From the NCBI GenBank assembly GCA_031287295.1, contig JAITTH010000041.1:1-6976 (forward strand): a stretch of DNA of 6,976 bases, written 5' to 3'. The position numbers were made by a program, and so were the translations under genes. Of this stretch, positions 5,454 to 6,976 are shown in pieces. Every line of letters starts with the position of its first letter. Position 1 is the stretch's first letter. The stretch is from Eubacteriales Family XIII. Incertae Sedis bacterium. Its GTDB lineage: Bacteria > Bacillota > Clostridia > Peptostreptococcales > Anaerovoracaceae. Under the pieces are notes generated by a model. The model was given only the letters and a program-made list of their open reading frames with translations. It did no database searches and was not told where the DNA came from.

Positions 5454-6457
5454 ATACAAGTAATTCTATGGACGCCATCAATCCCGTGATGTCCGTAAAG
5501 AAGAAATCAAAAGGGTTTAAGTTCCTCATTGTTTGCCTAATTCTGCTTGCCGTAGGTATCGCAATTGCGGCAATTGGTGCAGCCCTTGGTGGCATTCGTC
5601 CTATTTCGATTGGTCCGGGCGGATTTCATGTGTACTCCTTGGAGGATCTGCGTGAAGTTACAACGATAAACAAGACGTTTCATAATGTTAAAAACATCGA
5701 GTTGAACGTGGCGGTGTTCACGACGGTTGAGTTTGTGGAGGGCGATGGTTTCTCCGTGAAGGGGCAAAACCAAAAGATGCATGGTCAGCTTCTTGCAAAA
5801 GAGAAAGATGGGACACTGGAGATTTACACAGAAGATCGGACAAGGAGTAAATGGGGTGGATTTACGCTCACACCATGGATCAATTTTGATGGAAACACTT
5901 CGCATATCACAATCACCTATCCCAAAGGCGTAAAGCTTGAAAACGTGAGAATCGATACAGATGTCGTAAGCGATTTATCGCTGAACAACCTCACCTGCAA
6001 GAGCTTGGAGCTTACAACGTCCGTGTCAGACGTAAAAATGAATACGATTGATGCAGACGAAATGACAATTCGGATGAACACCGGCGATATTCATGCGGAC
6101 CGTGTAAGCGCAGGCGCAATTGATATTGAGAGCAGTATCGGTGAAGTATCTTTCTCGAGGACAAACGTGCAGAGTCTTTCCACAAATGTAAACACGGGAG
6201 ATTTCGAGTTTTCCGGGAAAATACTTGGAGACAGCTATCTTGACGTAGATATTGGAGATATCGATATGGAACTGGATCAGTCGGAAGATATGCTGGGTCT
6301 CATATTGAATGTCTCGGTTGGCGATGTGAGAATAAACGGTCAGGAGGTCGGCTCCAAATATCATCGATCGGTAGCCTCTTCCGCAAAGAACTTACAGACC
6401 GCCAATCTGACAATTGATGCCAACGTGTCGGAAGTGCGCATAAAATTTTTAGGGTAA
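5450..6457 (+). CDS. Membrane-anchored DUF4097 beta-solenoid protein
   Basis: Protein of 335 residues. A basic cytoplasmic start (VKKKSKGFK, 16-24) and one membrane helix (about 25-47) place the rest outside the cell; there is no signal peptidase or lipobox motif. Residues 80-335 are beta-rich with repeating turns of the form x-[VIT]-[SG]-[DE]-hydrophobic: VVSD (172), SVSD (191), NTGD (210), SIGE (229), NTGD (248), DIGD (267), SVGD (289) and NVSE (325). The first six are exactly 19 residues apart, which implies a right-handed beta-solenoid, as in DUF4097 (putative adhesin) proteins. The ATG overlaps the previous stop (ATGA) and is preceded by AAGGAGG. Relatives occur in envelope-stress operons of Bacillota; a sensory or envelope-protective role is inference. 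The PadR operon ends after this gene. Confidence 0.88.
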   Translation: MNTSNSMDAINPVMSVKKKSKGFKFLIVCLILLAVGIAIAAIGAALGGIRPISIGPGGFHVYSLEDLREVTTINKTFHNVKNIELNVAVFTTVEFVEGDGFSVKGQNQKMHGQLLAKEKDGTLEIYTEDRTRSKWGGFTLTPWINFDGNTSHITITYPKGVKLENVRIDTDVVSDLSLNNLTCKSLELTTSVSDVKMNTIDADEMTIRMNTGDIHADRVSAGAIDIESSIGEVSFSRTNVQSLSTNVNTGDFEFSGKILGDSYLDVDIGDIDMELDQSEDMLGLILNVSVGDVRINGQEVGSKYHRSVASSAKNLQTANLTIDANVSEVRIKFLG

Positions 6458-6495
6458 AGTAGATCGAACGAGCGAAAAAACGAAAAACGAAAGAG

Positions 6496-6530
6496 AAGGG
6501 GGACTGCCGCGAGCAATCCCCCTTTCGCTT
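6496..6530 (+). terminator. Hairpin terminator of the PadR operon, possibly bidirectional
   Basis: The eight-base stem AAGGGGGA (6496-6503) pairs with TCCCCCTT (6517-6524), with an inner TGC/GCA pairing and loop CGCGA. On the plus strand the following bases are TCGCTT, a poor U-tract. On the minus strand the stem is followed by a better T-rich run, the complement of the A-rich 6474-6492. It begins 39 bases after the DUF4097 stop. Termination in the plus direction may be partial. Confidence 0.6.
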
Positions 6531-6549
6531 AAAGTATGATAAACTTTAA
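6529..6549. promoter_or_regulatory. Inverted repeat upstream of the aminotransferase gene
   Basis: TTAAAGT (6529-6535), seven bases, ACTTTAA (6543-6549): perfect seven-base arms just after the terminator and 67 bases before the aminotransferase GTG. It contains TATGAT (6535-6540), a 5 of 6 match to a -10, but no -35 is visible at the right distance. It could be an operator or a small RNA hairpin. I could not define a promoter for the aminotransferase. Confidence 0.35.
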
Positions 6550-6616
6550 TCTGTCAGAGCGGAGTCATAGGGGAAGATGTTGTATTCTCGATGAAGCAGT
6601 AGAACGGAGGATTCAA

Positions 6617-6976
6617 GTGATTGCAAAAAATATGGAGAAATTGGTTGCGAACAGCTCGCTCATTCGTGCCATGTTTGAAGAAAGTAAGAAGATGGCGGTC
6701 GTGTACGGCGCGGAGAATGTTTTCGATTTCAGCCTGGGAAATCCCTCCTTTCCGCCTCCGCCTGCTGTCAATGCGTCCATTCGGAAGTGGCTCGATTATG
6801 ATAATCAGGTCTACGTGCATGGCTATATGAACAATTCCGGCTATCCGGAGGTACGTGAAAAAATTGCAGAGGCCTTAAACAAGGAACATGGAACATCTTT
6901 CACCGCAGAGAATCTGTTTATGACGGTAGGAGCAGCGGGCGGACTGAATACAGTGCTTCATGCGCTCCTCGATCCG
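6617..6976 (+). CDS. PLP-dependent class I/II aminotransferase, N-terminal part (continues past right edge)
   Basis: Cytoplasmic fold-type I PLP enzyme; only the first 120 residues are present. Visible family features are an N-terminal arm with NSSLIRAMFEESKKM (12-26), YGAENVFDFSLGNPS (30-44) with the substrate-binding glycine region, the stretch VHGYMNNSGYPEVREKIAEAL (67-87), and the cofactor-phosphate turn TVGAAGGLNTVL (103-114). The catalytic lysine lies beyond the window. The closest pattern I recognise is the aspartate/aromatic-type aminotransferase group of anaerobic Bacillota, usually about 390-400 residues; the amino acid used cannot be told. The GTG at 6617 is preferred because CGGAGG ends 6 bases upstream. 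The next ATG (6632) would lose five residues. It lies after the terminator, so it is probably separate from the PadR operon. Confidence 0.92.
   Translation, partial: MIAKNMEKLVANSSLIRAMFEESKKMAVVYGAENVFDFSLGNPSFPPPPAVNASIRKWLDYDNQVYVHGYMNNSGYPEVREKIAEALNKEHGTSFTAENLFMTVGAAGGLNTVLHALLDP

Noticed and set aside
6474..6493. Tandem CGAAAAAA / CGAAAAA / CGAAAG units
   Set aside because: The units are very short and imperfect. They are best read as the A-rich flank of the terminator (its T-tract on the other strand), not as a CRISPR or functional repeat array.
6554..6820. Minus-strand open frame of 88 codons
   Set aside because: It is antisense to the start of the aminotransferase, which has clear family motifs and a good ribosome binding site.

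Overview
The window looks like a chromosomal segment of a Gram-positive-type bacterium, most likely a member of the Bacillota (Clostridia or a relative). The reasons are strong AGGAGG-type ribosome binding sites, tightly overlapping operons, an intermediate base composition, and gene families common in that phylum: a PadR regulator with a DUF1700/HAAS partner, a DUF4097 protein, and an OmpR-type two-component system next to an FtsX-like ABC transporter. Genus or species cannot be told from the sequence. It is densely coding: seven complete genes plus one incomplete gene at each edge. I see no rRNA or tRNA gene, insertion sequence, phage gene or CRISPR array.

Left block (positions 1-3150, minus strand, read right to left): an OmpR-family response regulator, a histidine kinase, an ABC ATP-binding protein and the N-terminal 294 residues of its FtsX/MacB-like permease, which runs off the left edge. 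Regulator and kinase overlap by ATGA, and so do ATPase and permease. The kinase and ATPase are separated by 69 bases that hold an imperfect inverted repeat. The layout is that of the regulator-kinase-transporter modules that Bacillota use for peptide antibiotics or envelope stress. The kinase has no transmembrane or sensor segment, so its input must come from a partner or a cytoplasmic signal.

Middle (3227-4393, minus strand): a cation diffusion facilitator metal transporter of about 388 residues. Its metal site carries Asp rather than His in the fifth membrane segment, which hints at Mn or Fe rather than Zn. It has no recognisable Shine-Dalgarno site. It is divergent from the right block across a 126-base AT-rich region.

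Right block (4520-6457, plus strand): PadR-type repressor, DUF1700/HAAS membrane protein and membrane-anchored DUF4097 beta-solenoid protein, all overlapping. They are driven by a near-consensus promoter (TTGACT, 17 bases, TATAAT) whose -10 region lies in a perfect 9-3-9 inverted repeat, a likely PadR operator. The same repeat puts a second TATAAT on the other strand, facing the metal transporter. The block ends at a hairpin near 6496-6530. After another inverted repeat comes a PLP-dependent class I/II aminotransferase with a GTG start, cut by the right edge.

Nothing here is an entirely unknown system. The best leads are the symmetric divergent promoter/operator, the sensorless kinase, the exact 19-residue periodicity of the DUF4097 protein, and the unusual translation start of the metal transporter.
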